Counted from the stretch's first letter, positions 1 to 9,450 are shown. The stretch is 64,000 nucleotides of DNA from an uncultured Burkholderiales bacterium (GCA_943908475.1 CALTTG010000016.1:10927-74926), one strand, 5' to 3'. The notes: generated by a model from the letters alone, not told the origin. Made by a program: numbers and translations.

Positions 1-772
1 TCTGCCCTTGCAGCAACACCCCTTGCCCCACGAATTCGGCCACGAAGCGACTGGCTGGCGCGTGGTACAGCGCCTGAGGCGCGTCCCACTGGTGGAGCTG
101 GCCTTGCTGCATGACCCCCACGAGGTCGCCCAAGGCGAAGGCTTCGGTCTGGTCGTGCGTGACGAACAAGGCCGTGGTGCCACTGTCTTTGATGATCTGA
201 CGCAACTCTTGCGCCAAGCGCTCGCGCAAGGTCGTGTCCAGGCTGGAAAACGGCTCGTCCAGCAACAGCAGGTCTGGCGAAGGTGCCAGGGCCCGGGCCA
301 GGGCCACGCGCTGTTGCTGCCCGCCAGAGAGCTGGTGGGGCCAGCGGTCGGCCAGGTCGCTCAACCCGACCAGGGCCAGCATGTGCCCGACACGGCGACG
401 GCGTGCCGCACGGTCCAGGCGCTCGTTGCGACGTTGACTGTTGAGCCCAAAGGCGATGTTGCCGGCCACGGTGAGGTGCGGGAACAGGGCGAAATCCTGG
501 AAGACCATGCCCACCCGGCGCTGTTCGGCCGGGCAATGCACCTTGTGTGCAGGATCGGCCACCACTTGACCGCCCAGCACGATGCGTCCGCTTTGTGCCC
601 GCTCCAAGCCCGCCACCGTGCGCAGCAAGGTCGTCTTGCCACATCCGGAGGGCCCCAGCAACACCCCAATGGCGCCTCGGGGCATGTCCATCGAGACACC
701 GTCGAGCACGGGCCGCTCATCGGCCGCACGCCAGCGCACGACCAGATCCTGAACGCTCAACATCTTGCTCAT
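1..772 (-). CDS. fbpC: Fe(III)-type ABC transporter ATP-binding protein, 3' end outside the window
   Basis: This is the cytoplasmic ATPase of an ABC importer, most like FbpC/AfuC/PotA subunits that energise ferric-iron or related uptake. On the minus strand the reading frame is open from ATG 772 to the window edge, about 257 residues. It shows a Walker A (GPSGCGKTT), a Q-loop (VFQDFALF), the ABC signature (LSGGQQQRVALARAL), a Walker B (LLLLDEPFSSLD) and the switch histidine (VTHDQTEA). The C-terminal regulatory part lies outside. No strong Shine-Dalgarno precedes ATG 772; ATG 763 is an internal alternative. It is divergent from the permease gene, with only 25 bases between the two starts. Substrate is inferred from the permease type; no binding-protein gene is visible. 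Confidence 0.88.
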   Translation of the reverse strand, partial: MSKMLSVQDLVVRWRAADERPVLDGVSMDMPRGAIGVLLGPSGCGKTTLLRTVAGLERAQSGRIVLGGQVVADPAHKVHCPAEQRRVGMVFQDFALFPHLTVAGNIAFGLNSQRRNERLDRAARRRRVGHMLALVGLSDLADRWPHQLSGGQQQRVALARALAPSPDLLLLDEPFSSLDTTLRERLAQELRQIIKDSGTTALFVTHDQTEAFALGDLVGVMQQGQLHQWDAPQALYHAPASRFVAEFVGQGVLLQGQ

Positions 773-797
773 GCTCACATGCTATCATCAAATGTAA

Positions 798-2438
798 ATG
801 AGAGCTGTTTGCGTTTATGCACTGTCGGGCTTGGTGTGGGTGCTGGGCTTGCCGGTGCTGAGTGTGCTGGCCGCCTGGTTCACCGGCGGCGAGCAAGCCT
901 GGGCCACCTTGATGCACCAGGCCCAGACCGTTCTGGGTGCTTACGCCCTGGAATCGGCCCAACTGACCCTGGGCGTGGGCGTGGGTGTCAGCCTGCTGGG
1001 AGGGCTGACCGCTGCTGCCGTGGCGCTGTTCGAGTTCCCGGGCAGGCGCTGGCTGGCTTGGGCGCAGCTGTTGCCCATGGCGATGCCGGCGTATGTGCTG
1101 GCCTACGTGTTCACCGACACCTTGCAGTTCAGCGGCCCGGTGCAGACGTGGTGGCGCGACTGGCAAGGGCCCGATGCCGCCCGCCTTCCCGATGTGCGCA
1201 GCTTGTGGGGCGCCGTGGTGTTGATGACGCTGTGCCTCTACCCTTACGTGTACCTGTTGACGCGCACCAGCTTGTCCAACCAGGGTTTGCGTTTGATGGA
1301 AGCGGCGAGGATGTTGGGCGCGAGCTGGCCCCGGCGCATCCTGACGGTGGCGCTGCCTGTGGCCCGCCCGGCCCTGATGGCCGGCACGGCCCTGGCCCTG
1401 ATGGAGACACTGGCCGACTATGGCGTGGGCGCCTATTTCGGCCTGAGCACGTTCACGACCGGCATCTACCGCGCTTGGCTGTCGATGGACGATCGACATG
1501 CCGCGGCACAGCTGGCGAGCATCCTGCTGGCATCGGTGGTGCTGCTGCTCTGGCTGGAGCGCCGCGCGCGGCGAGGCATGCGCCTGTCCCAGAACACCTC
1601 ATCGGCATCTTCTGCAGGACCTTGGGTCTTGAAGGGGCCCGCCGCCTGGGCCATGACCGCTGCCTGCCTGCTGCCCGTGCTGCTGGGCTTTGTGCTGCCC
1701 GTCGGGCGCCTGATCCAGCTGTTGTGGAGCGAGCATCAACATGGCGAGCTTGGCCTGCCTTGGGCCAGCTTTGTGCAATGGTGCCTGCACAGCTTCGGCC
1801 TGGCGGCCCTCGCCGCAGGCTTGACCGTGGCACTCGCACTGGCGCTCAGCCACTTCGCCCGACAAGGGCGCCACCCGGGCCTGGCGCTGGCCACCCAGGG
1901 CCTCTCGCTGGGCTATGCCGTGCCCGGCGCGGTGATCGCCATCGGGCTGCTGTGGCCCGTCGGCGCGCTGCAGGCCATCTGGCCCGAGCACTGGATGACA
2001 GGCGACTGGCGAAGCTGGTCACCCGCTGGACTGATGACGGGTACCGTGGTGGGCCTGGTCTACGCCTACCTGGTTCGGTTTTCTTCGGTGGCCCTGCATT
2101 CGGTGCAAGCAGGCTATGAACACATCAGCCCCAGCCTGGATGAAAGCGCTCGGCTGATGGGCCTGTCAGGCTGGGCCATCTGGTGGCGCGTTCATCGCCC
2201 CCTGTTGCGCGGTCCTGCGCTGGCCGCCGCCACCCTGGTGTTCGTGGATGTGATGAAAGAGTTGCCCGCCACCCTGGTGCTGCGCCCCTTCGACACCGAC
2301 ACCTTGGCCGTCATGGCCTACCAGCTCGCGCGCGACGAACGCCTGGGCGAAGCCGCCCTGCCCTCGCTGGCGATGGTGGTCGTCGGCCTGCTGCCCGTGA
2401 TCTTGCTGCATCGCAACCTGAACCGCCCCACCCCTTGA
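798..2438 (+). CDS. fbpB: Fe(III)-type ABC transporter permease, two fused permease domains
   Basis: This is the inner-membrane permease partner of the divergent ATPase. The 546-residue protein has about twelve hydrophobic segments and two BPD-type permease halves fused in one chain. Each half carries an EAA-type loop that docks the ATPase: EAARMLGASWPRRI near residue 170 and ESARLMGLSGWAIW near residue 450. Fused double permeases of this length are typical of FbpB/AfuB/SfuB ferric-iron systems. An in-frame TAA at 795-797 directly before ATG 798 fixes the earliest start. Iron is the likely substrate by family; thiamine or spermidine-type substrates are less likely. No Fur-box-like match was convincing in the short intergenic gap. 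Confidence 0.85.
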   Translation: MRAVCVYALSGLVWVLGLPVLSVLAAWFTGGEQAWATLMHQAQTVLGAYALESAQLTLGVGVGVSLLGGLTAAAVALFEFPGRRWLAWAQLLPMAMPAYVLAYVFTDTLQFSGPVQTWWRDWQGPDAARLPDVRSLWGAVVLMTLCLYPYVYLLTRTSLSNQGLRLMEAARMLGASWPRRILTVALPVARPALMAGTALALMETLADYGVGAYFGLSTFTTGIYRAWLSMDDRHAAAQLASILLASVVLLLWLERRARRGMRLSQNTSSASSAGPWVLKGPAAWAMTAACLLPVLLGFVLPVGRLIQLLWSEHQHGELGLPWASFVQWCLHSFGLAALAAGLTVALALALSHFARQGRHPGLALATQGLSLGYAVPGAVIAIGLLWPVGALQAIWPEHWMTGDWRSWSPAGLMTGTVVGLVYAYLVRFSSVALHSVQAGYEHISPSLDESARLMGLSGWAIWWRVHRPLLRGPALAAATLVFVDVMKELPATLVLRPFDTDTLAVMAYQLARDERLGEAALPSLAMVVVGLLPVILLHRNLNRPTP

Positions 2439-2547
2439 GCAGGGGTCGGCCAACGGCCCGGCATTGCAACAAGGATGAGCTGACAGGCATGCCCCTGTCC
2501 TGCTAGGCTTGCGGCACGGATCACAACACAAGACGGGACACGCCACG

Positions 2548-5349
2548 ATGTCGATGGCACCGCAGGCGTCGCGACGCCCTTTGCAAGTTTTGCAAGCTCT
2601 GACAGCCTTTGGCGCCTACACCCTGGCGGGCACGGCATCGCTGTGGCTGTCCGGGTCGCACGACGACGTGTCGCTCCTGTACCTGGCCGCCGGCGTGGGC
2701 CTGGCATTCGTGCTGGGCTGGGGCCCGTGGATGGCCTTGCCCGTGGGCATCGGGTCGGCCACGGTGTCTTGGATCGGGCACCTGGCCAGCGCTGGCGACC
2801 CCTTGACCTGGGCCCATGGCGTTTCGTTTGCCATCAGCGGCTTGGGGGGCGGCGCGCAAGCTTGGCTGGCAGGTCGTTGGTTGCACCCCGACCCCCAAGC
2901 CGAACTGAGGCTTGAGCACCCCCGCGAGATCCTGAACTTCCTGATGGTGGCAGGACCACTGAGCTGCACCCTCAATGCCTTGCTGAGCGGCACGGCCCTG
3001 GTGTGGTTGGGGCTGCTGCCCGCCGAAGCCTGGGCCAACACCACGGTGACCTGGTGGGCTGGGGACACGCTGGGGGTGCTCATGGGCATGCCGCCCATGT
3101 TGACCTTGCTGTGCAGCCCGAGACCCTTGTGGAAACGCCGGCGTCAGGTGATGGGGCTGCCCATGGTGGTGGCCATGCTGCTGTTGGCCGTGGGCATTCG
3201 GCAGATGCAGAACTGGGAGCATGGTCGAGAGGCCGCGGCCTTCCGTCAGGAGGTGGACGCCACCACCACGGCCGTGAAACTGCGCCTGAGCGGTTACATG
3301 TCCGCGCTGGAGTCGCTCCGCGGGGTGTTTGATGCCTCGGATTCCGTGGAGCGCGGCGAATTCGGTCGGGCCAGTCGGCATTGGCTGGAGCAATTGCAAG
3401 GCATTCAAGCCCTGGGGTGGGAGGAGCGCGTCCCCCTGACCCGATTGGCCGAGTTCGAAGCGGCCCAGCGAGGGGAAGGGGTGCTGGGCTACCGGGTGTT
3501 CGACCTGCCGGACCGCAGCCCGCCCAAGGGGCCTGAGGCGGTCGCCTTGCGTTTCATCGAACCGATGGAGGGCAATGAAAGCGCCATGGGGTTCAATGTG
3601 CTGTCTCGACCGCACACCCGCGAGGCGTACACCCGCGCGGTCCAAGACAACCTTCCAACAGCCACCGCCGGCACCCAACTGGTTCAGGAGCGCGGCCAAC
3701 AAATTGGCGTGGTGATCTACCGGGCGATTTACCGAGACCCGAACGCGCTGCCCTCAGAGCGGGCATCTTCCACGATGGGCACCGTGTTTCTGGCCCTGCG
3801 CATGGACGATGCCCTCAATGCGGTGCTCAAAGACTTGCCGTCGTTCATGCGGGCTTGCCTGCTGGATGTGACGGGGGCCCAACCTCACATGCTCAGCGGC
3901 CCCAGCGACTGCGCCGATCAAGATGCACCGGGGAGCGAGCGATCCCGCGCGGCCCACGAATTGACCGTGCCGCTGGCCTTTGCCCAACGCCAATGGGCAC
4001 TGAGGTTGTGGGCGGTGGAGCCCATCCCGATGGCGGGTGGCCGCGCCACGTCGTGGCTGTTTGCCATCAGCGGGGTGCTGTTTGCGGCGGCCTTGAGCGC
4101 TTTGTTGCTGGTGATCACGGGCGCCACCGAACGCATGGCAGCGGCCATGAACGAGGCCCGCCTGCAGCGCGAGGCCGCCGAACGGGCCAATCAGGCCAAG
4201 AGCGAGTTCCTCTCGCGCATGAGCCATGAATTGCGGACCCCGCTCAACGCGATGCTGGGCTTTGCACAGGTGATGGGGCTGGACCGCAGCGAGCCGCTCA
4301 GCGGCCACCAGAAACACCGGGTCGACCAAATTCAGCAGGCCGGGTGGCACCTGCTTGACATGATCGATGACGTGCTGGACATCTCACGCATCGACAGCGG
4401 CACCTTGAATCTTCAGGTCGAAAACCTGGACTTGCACGACCTGCTTCACGCCTGCCTGCCATTGGTTCAGGACACCGCTCGGCAACAGCAAATTCACATC
4501 ACACTGGACGAGCAACTGCCCTCGGGGTGGGGGGTGCAGGCCGATGGCACGCGCTTGCGTCAGGTGGTCATCAACCTGTTGAGCAATGCCATCAAATACA
4601 ACCGGACCGGAGGGCAGGTGCGCCTGCAATCGTCCCTGGTGAAATCGGCCCAGGGGCCCATGGTCAACCTCGTGTTCACGGACACGGGGCTGGGCATGAG
4701 CGAGCAACAGATGGCTCAGCTGTTCCAGCCCTTCAACCGGCTGGGACGCGAGCGCAACGGGCCAGACGGCACGGGCATCGGCCTGGTGATCAGCCGCCAC
4801 CTGGTGCAACTGATGGGCGGGCAACTCGATGTGCGCAGCCGCGAGGGGGATGGGTCCACCTTCACCGTGACCTTGCCGGCCGCCCCGCTGCCGCTGCCCC
4901 TGAACCCCTCGGCAGCCGGACAACGTCAGGCCGAGACGAACGCGGCACCGGCCGCGCGCCCAGGGCGACATGTGCTGTACGTGGAGGACAACCTGGCCAA
5001 CTCGGCCCTGGTGCAGGCCGCACTCACCACGCGCCCTTGGGTGCAGCTCACGCTCACCGAGACGATTGAAGACGGTTTGGCCGCCCTGCACGACCGGCTG
5101 GCCGCGCCCCTGCCAGACCTCATCTTGCTGGACGTGCACCTGCCCGATGCCTCGGGCCTGGACTTCCTGAAGCTGGCCAAAGCCAACCCCGAAACCCGAC
5201 ACATTCCGGTGGTGATGATTTCTGCCGATGCGACACCCGAGCAGATCCATGCCTGCCTGAGTGCGGGCGCCGCGTGCTACCTGACCAAACCCGTTCAAGT
5301 GAGCGAGTTGCTTCAGCAGGTCGACGACCTGCTCAGGCCTCAGCCCTGA
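2548..5349 (+). CDS. MASE1-CHASE hybrid sensor histidine kinase with receiver domain
   Basis: A membrane-bound hybrid sensor kinase. The N-terminal part (about residues 10-220) is a multi-helix MASE1-like membrane sensor. It is followed by an extracytoplasmic CHASE-type sensor (about 220-420), another membrane helix near 505-530, a HisKA dimerisation domain with phospho-accepting His560 (MSHELRTPLNA), a HATPase domain (N-box NLLSNAIKYN, DTGLGMS, GTGIGLVISRHL) and a C-terminal receiver with Asp862 (ILLDVHLPD) and the conserved lysine in LTKPVQ. ATG 2548 was chosen; an upstream TTG at 2509 is in frame but less likely. It has no adjacent response regulator, so its output partner is unknown. Its stop overlaps the convergent dehydratase gene by 10 bases. 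Confidence 0.88.
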   Translation: MSMAPQASRRPLQVLQALTAFGAYTLAGTASLWLSGSHDDVSLLYLAAGVGLAFVLGWGPWMALPVGIGSATVSWIGHLASAGDPLTWAHGVSFAISGLGGGAQAWLAGRWLHPDPQAELRLEHPREILNFLMVAGPLSCTLNALLSGTALVWLGLLPAEAWANTTVTWWAGDTLGVLMGMPPMLTLLCSPRPLWKRRRQVMGLPMVVAMLLLAVGIRQMQNWEHGREAAAFRQEVDATTTAVKLRLSGYMSALESLRGVFDASDSVERGEFGRASRHWLEQLQGIQALGWEERVPLTRLAEFEAAQRGEGVLGYRVFDLPDRSPPKGPEAVALRFIEPMEGNESAMGFNVLSRPHTREAYTRAVQDNLPTATAGTQLVQERGQQIGVVIYRAIYRDPNALPSERASSTMGTVFLALRMDDALNAVLKDLPSFMRACLLDVTGAQPHMLSGPSDCADQDAPGSERSRAAHELTVPLAFAQRQWALRLWAVEPIPMAGGRATSWLFAISGVLFAAALSALLLVITGATERMAAAMNEARLQREAAERANQAKSEFLSRMSHELRTPLNAMLGFAQVMGLDRSEPLSGHQKHRVDQIQQAGWHLLDMIDDVLDISRIDSGTLNLQVENLDLHDLLHACLPLVQDTARQQQIHITLDEQLPSGWGVQADGTRLRQVVINLLSNAIKYNRTGGQVRLQSSLVKSAQGPMVNLVFTDTGLGMSEQQMAQLFQPFNRLGRERNGPDGTGIGLVISRHLVQLMGGQLDVRSREGDGSTFTVTLPAAPLPLPLNPSAAGQRQAETNAAPAARPGRHVLYVEDNLANSALVQAALTTRPWVQLTLTETIEDGLAALHDRLAAPLPDLILLDVHLPDASGLDFLKLAKANPETRHIPVVMISADATPEQIHACLSAGAACYLTKPVQVSELLQQVDDLLRPQP

Positions 5350-7208
5350 CGGGGGGCGTACTCCGGCACCAGCGCATGCAAGCGCTGACGCAGTTGCACG
5401 GGGGTCGGCACATCTTCTTCGCGGGCCAATGCGAGCATGCGCTCGATCCAGTCGGCCGGGAGCTCGCCGCGCAACTGGGCCAGTCGCAAGCGCGGATGGG
5501 GCGTCGCCAAGGTCTCGTCCGCATCGGCCAGCAACTCTTCGTAGAGCTTTTCGCCGGGACGCAGGCCACTGAACACGATGGGAATCTCGGCTTCGGTGTG
5601 CCCAGAGAGTCGAATCATTTCGCGGGCCAAATCGGCGATCTTGATGGGCTGCCCCATGTCCATCACAAAGACCTGCCCCGACTCGGCCAGGGCAGCCGCC
5701 TGAAGCACCAGCTGAGAGGCCTCAGGGATGGTCATGAAGTAACGGGTGATCTCAGGGTGGGTGACGGTGACGGGCCCCCCTTTGCCGATCTGCTCCTTGA
5801 ACTTGGGGATCACGCTGCCGCTGGAGCCCAGCACGTTGCCAAACCGAACCGCCATGAAGCGGGTCTGGGGCGCTTGGCCGGCCCAATGTGACACCACCAT
5901 CTCGGCAGCGCGCTTGGTGGCCCCCATCACGTTGGTGGGGTTGACCGCCTTGTCGGTGGAGATGAGCACAAAACGGCGCACGCCATGCTCTGCCGCCGCC
6001 TGGGCCGCCAAATAGGTGCCCAGGGTGTTGTTTCGGACCGCAATCCAGGCGTTTTCGTCCTCCATCAGGGGAACGTGTTTGTAGGCCGCGGCATGGAACA
6101 CCAGGCCCGGCCGGTATTGCGCCATCACCCGACGCAAGGTAGGCAGGTCTTTCACATCGCCCACCAGACGAGACAGTGGCAAGTGCGGGAAGCGCTCGCT
6201 CAGGTCTTGCTCCACTTGGTACAGGGCGAACTCGCTGAGCTCGAACAGCACCAGCCGGGTGGGGCCGAAACGGGCGATCTGGCGGCACAACTCCGAGCCG
6301 ATCGAGCCCCCCGCACCCGTGACCAGCACCACCTCGCCGCCGATCAAGGCCGACAAGGCCGACTCATCCAGGGACACCTTGTCGCGGCCCAAGAGGTCCT
6401 CGGGCTCGATGTCGCGCACGCGGTCAATGCGAGAGCGCCCTTCTCGCAACTCATCGGCCGAGGGCACCGTCACGACGGGCAGGCCGGCCTCGGCGGCCAA
6501 GTCCAGCGCCCGTTTGCGCTGGGGCCCGGTGGCCGATGGCATGGCCAAAATCAAGTGCGTGACGCCCTCCAGCACCTCGGCGTCGCGGAGTTTGTCCAGC
6601 CCCCCCAGCACGGTCACGCCGGCGACCCGGGCGCCGTGCTTGCGCGCGTCGTCGTCCAGCAGGCCATGAACCGTCCAGCCGCGGTGCTGGATGCCGGCGA
6701 TCAACAACTTGCCTGCCGCGCCGGCGCCCAGCACCAGCGCATGCTGCCCGGTGGCGTCACCGCCGCGCGTGCGTGCGCGCGCCTGCTCGTGGGCCATGCG
6801 AACCAGCATGCGTGCCAAGCTGAGGGTGACGAGTGCAAACACCGGGTGAAGCGCCAGCACCGCCCGAGGAATCTCCACCAACTGGGCCATGAGGACCACG
6901 ACGGCACTGGCGAGCCCGGCCCCCAGGCACACCCAACCCAGCCGGGCAATTTCGTGAAAGCTCAGGTAACGCCAAGCCGCTTTGGGCACACCCAGGGCCC
7001 AGGACACGGCCGCGTACACCGCCAACACCCCCAACAGGACGCCACTGTCGTAGCTCGGGCGCTCGTGCAACCAACGTTCGAACCCCAGGCGAAACAGGTA
7101 CGTGGCATGCCAGGCCACGGCAATCAACAAGGAATCGACCAGCAACACCACACCGGCGCGACGGGTGCGCAAACGGTCCAGCAATGGGGCAATGCGATTC
7201 CAGATCAT
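5340..7208 (-). CDS. Membrane-anchored nucleotide-sugar 4,6-dehydratase (PglF/WbpM/CapD family)
   Basis: This enzyme probably converts UDP-GlcNAc to the 4-keto-6-deoxy intermediate used for bacillosamine, QuiNAc or FucNAc-type sugars. It is about 622 residues, the usual length of the large membrane members. There are four N-terminal membrane helices (about residues 15-150), a first Rossmann-like region (LVLGAGAAGKLL) and a second, catalytic SDR domain with GAGGSIGSELC, the TDKAVNPT motif and a lysine-containing MGATKRAAEM. The catalytic Tyr of classical SDRs is replaced by Met in this family, as seen here. Start chosen at ATG 7208 (MIWNRIAP). The sugar transferase and aminotransferase downstream on the same strand support a surface-glycan role, although a chemoreceptor gene on the other strand separates them. 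Confidence 0.87.
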   Translation of the reverse strand: MIWNRIAPLLDRLRTRRAGVVLLVDSLLIAVAWHATYLFRLGFERWLHERPSYDSGVLLGVLAVYAAVSWALGVPKAAWRYLSFHEIARLGWVCLGAGLASAVVVLMAQLVEIPRAVLALHPVFALVTLSLARMLVRMAHEQARARTRGGDATGQHALVLGAGAAGKLLIAGIQHRGWTVHGLLDDDARKHGARVAGVTVLGGLDKLRDAEVLEGVTHLILAMPSATGPQRKRALDLAAEAGLPVVTVPSADELREGRSRIDRVRDIEPEDLLGRDKVSLDESALSALIGGEVVLVTGAGGSIGSELCRQIARFGPTRLVLFELSEFALYQVEQDLSERFPHLPLSRLVGDVKDLPTLRRVMAQYRPGLVFHAAAYKHVPLMEDENAWIAVRNNTLGTYLAAQAAAEHGVRRFVLISTDKAVNPTNVMGATKRAAEMVVSHWAGQAPQTRFMAVRFGNVLGSSGSVIPKFKEQIGKGGPVTVTHPEITRYFMTIPEASQLVLQAAALAESGQVFVMDMGQPIKIADLAREMIRLSGHTEAEIPIVFSGLRPGEKLYEELLADADETLATPHPRLRLAQLRGELPADWIERMLALAREEDVPTPVQLRQRLHALVPEYAPRQG

Positions 7209-7283
7209 GGCGAACGGGCTCAGGCGTGACAAACCCTCGATTGTGCGACGGGAACGCCCGTTTCGGCGCGAGCGCCCCACGAT

Positions 7284-7311
7284 TCAAGTGGGCCGAGCCG
7301 ATGGCCGATAA
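7284..7311 (+). promoter_or_regulatory. Candidate sigma-28 (FliA) promoter for the chemoreceptor gene
   Basis: GCCGATAA at 7304-7311 matches the flagellar sigma factor -10 consensus exactly. TCAAGTGG at 7284-7291 matches the -35 consensus TAAAGTTT at 5 of 8 positions, with a 12-base spacer (11 is usual). The element lies 70 bases upstream of a methyl-accepting protein gene, the class of gene most often driven by FliA. Transcription start is inferred at about 7320. Confidence 0.55.
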
Positions 7312-7380
7312 AACCCGCAAGGACAGGGCCATCTGGGGCCTTGCCGTGCAGTCACGGGTGCCCCGTCACCCCGGAGAAAC

Positions 7381-8796
7381 ATGCCGATGACCGAGACCAC
7401 ATCGCCCATGGACCGTTTCATCCCTGACGCCTTGCGTCAGGACCCGGTCTCCCATGCTCGGGCCAAAAATGCCGTGGGCTTTGCCCTGGTGGCCCTCCTC
7501 GCGGCGCCGCCATTCGCGGGCATCTACTGGTGGCAGCAACACCCAGGCGCCTCCCTCGGCATCCTGGGAGTGCTGGTGGCCAGCTTGGGTGCCGTGACCG
7601 TGATGAACCTGATGGGCAAGCTCTGGCTGACCAACCTGATGTCCATCACATCGCTGTTCCTGCTGTTCAACTATTTGGCCTGGAGCCTCGGGGGCGATCC
7701 GTCCCTGTCGGTCACGGCCTGGTACGCGATGGTGCCGGTGGTGGCCACCTTCTTGGGGGGCATGAAGGTCGGGCTGTGGTGGCTGGGCATCACCAGCGTG
7801 TCGGCGGTGGCCATGGCGGCGGCCTGGTACGCCGGCTGGAGCTTCCCGAAGAACCCGCTGGCGCAGCCGCAAATCATGTACACGATCAGCACACTGGGCT
7901 TCATCCCGTCCATCGGACTGCTGGCCGTTTTCTTTCAGATGTCAAAAAATCAGAGCGATGCAGCGCGGTCCGAACAGGTCAAGACGATCGAGTCCCTGAT
8001 GGCGGAGGTCAGTCACCAAAGCCGCACCGTGGAGCAACTGGTCAGCGACATGGTCGGCGCCCTGTCTCAGCAAAGCGAGCAGGCGTCCGCCCTCCATGTC
8101 GCCTCAGATGCCAACCACCGCCTGGCCTCCAGCGTGGAGGCCGCGTCCACCACACTGGCCCAAGAGGCCGACCTCGCCAAGGCACGCGCCGTGTCGGGCG
8201 CGTCGGTGGTCAATGGCGCCATCACGTCGGCGGAGTCGCTGGCCGAATCCATCGGGCAGGCAGACCAACTGGTCAAGACCCTTCAGTCGCGCTCACAGGG
8301 CATCTCTGAGATCGCCGACAAGATCAAAAGCCTGGCCTTCCAGACCAACATCTTGGCGCTCAATGCCACCATCGAGGCGGCTCATGCGGGCGCCCAGGGC
8401 AAGGGCTTTGCCGTGGTGGCCGACAACGTTCGAAAGCTGGCGGGCGAGGCGGGTGATGCCGCCACCGCGATCAGCGAAGACCTGGGGGTGGTGCTGGCGC
8501 ACATTTCACGCACCGGCCGCTTGCTGGACGACAGCCGTGAGACGGCCGAAATGGGCCGAGCCAGTGCCGCGCAGGCCAGAGACTCCTTGCAGGCCATCAT
8601 CGATTCGGTCAACACCCTCAACACCGAAGCGGCCCGACTCCAGCAAACCAGCCACGAGCAGTTGGGACACAACGAGCAGGTTCAACGACACGCCGCCGAC
8701 ATGGAAAGCGGCATCAGCCATGTCGTGCAAGGATCATCGTCGATCAAGCAGGCCATGGACCAACTGAGCCGCCACCTGCAAACCGTGTCGATCTGA
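7381..8796 (+). CDS. Methyl-accepting chemotaxis-type signal protein with multi-helix membrane sensor
   Basis: A chemoreceptor-like protein of 471 residues. The N-terminal half (about residues 28-185) holds roughly six hydrophobic segments with very short loops, so the sensor is the membrane domain itself; I see neither a periplasmic ligand domain nor a clear HAMP. The cytoplasmic part is a long coiled-coil with the hallmark MCP hairpin tip (FQTNILALNATIEAAHAG, then GFAVVADNVRKLA), which binds CheA and CheW. The protein ends soon after the bundle without a pentapeptide CheR tether. GGAG at 7373-7376 could serve ATG 7381 or ATG 7387. It reads divergently from the dehydratase and interrupts the polysaccharide block. 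Ligand unknown. Confidence 0.85.
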   Translation: MPMTETTSPMDRFIPDALRQDPVSHARAKNAVGFALVALLAAPPFAGIYWWQQHPGASLGILGVLVASLGAVTVMNLMGKLWLTNLMSITSLFLLFNYLAWSLGGDPSLSVTAWYAMVPVVATFLGGMKVGLWWLGITSVSAVAMAAAWYAGWSFPKNPLAQPQIMYTISTLGFIPSIGLLAVFFQMSKNQSDAARSEQVKTIESLMAEVSHQSRTVEQLVSDMVGALSQQSEQASALHVASDANHRLASSVEAASTTLAQEADLAKARAVSGASVVNGAITSAESLAESIGQADQLVKTLQSRSQGISEIADKIKSLAFQTNILALNATIEAAHAGAQGKGFAVVADNVRKLAGEAGDAATAISEDLGVVLAHISRTGRLLDDSRETAEMGRASAAQARDSLQAIIDSVNTLNTEAARLQQTSHEQLGHNEQVQRHAADMESGISHVVQGSSSIKQAMDQLSRHLQTVSI

Positions 8797-8797
8797 A

Positions 8798-8815
8798 CTG
8801 ATCGGATCAGATCAG
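8798..8815. repeat. Inverted repeat between convergent genes, rich in GATC
   Basis: CTGATC and GATCAG arms of six bases flank a six-base loop just after the chemoreceptor stop and before the stop of the convergent sugar transferase. GATC occurs five times between 8790 and 8826. The stem is short and has no T-tract, so a terminator role is only possible. Confidence 0.3.
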
Positions 8816-8824
8816 GCCGACAGA

Positions 8825-9421
8825 TCAGCGACTGATGATGGCCACCAGCGTGCGCCAGATCAGCCGCACATCGAGCCACACCGAGGCCTGGTCCACATAG
8901 CGGGCCGCCAGGGCCAGCTTGTGCGGCAGCACCTCGTGGATGTAGGCGTGCTCGGGGTCGGCCGCACGGGCCAGCACGGTGCTTTCGTCGCGGTATTCGA
9001 TCGAGGCGATGTCGGTGATGCCCGGGCGCACCGACAACACCTTGGCCTTGATCTCGGCCGGGTACACGGCCACATAGCGCGGCACCTCGGGGCGTGGGCC
9101 CACCAGGCTCATGTCACCCCACCATACGTCGAGCAGCTGCGGCAGCTCGTCGAGCTTGCTGGCGCGCAGGAAATGGCCCACGCGGGTGATGCGGGCATCG
9201 GCCCCCACGGTGATCTGCAGGCCCTGCCCCTCCGGCGCATGGCGCATGGTGCGGAACTTGTGGATGTGAAATGGCACGCCATGCCGGCCCACACGCTCTT
9301 GGCGGAAGAACACCGGCCCGGGCGAATCAAGCTTCACGGCCAGCGCAATGAGCAGCAGCACCGGGGCCAGCGCCAGCAGGCCCAGTGAAGACATCATCCA
9401 ATCGAACACGCGCTTGGCCAT
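8825..9421 (-). CDS. Phosphoglycosyltransferase, PglC-like (bacterial sugar transferase)
   Basis: This enzyme transfers a sugar 1-phosphate from its UDP donor to undecaprenyl phosphate, the first membrane-committed step of glycan assembly. At 198 residues it is the small single-domain monotopic type, like Campylobacter PglC, without the extra N-terminal helices of WbaP. It has one N-terminal re-entrant hydrophobic segment (about 10-32), then SPGPVFFRQERVG and HIHKFRTM, the Asp-Glu-containing catalytic region, and DMSLVGPRPEVPRY. ATG 9421 is preferred over TTG 9427. It closes a leftward gene run beginning with the flippase. Together with the dehydratase and aminotransferase it suggests a bacillosamine-type initiating sugar (inference). 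Confidence 0.88.
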   Translation of the reverse strand: MAKRVFDWMMSSLGLLALAPVLLLIALAVKLDSPGPVFFRQERVGRHGVPFHIHKFRTMRHAPEGQGLQITVGADARITRVGHFLRASKLDELPQLLDVWWGDMSLVGPRPEVPRYVAVYPAEIKAKVLSVRPGITDIASIEYRDESTVLARAADPEHAYIHEVLPHKLALAARYVDQASVWLDVRLIWRTLVAIISR

Positions 9422-9450
9422 CAACAAAATCCCGTCAACCGCACGTGGGC

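Noticed and set aside
773..797. Fur box between the iron-type ABC genes
   Set aside because: The A/T-rich gap agrees poorly with the GATAATGATAATCATTATC-type consensus in either direction.
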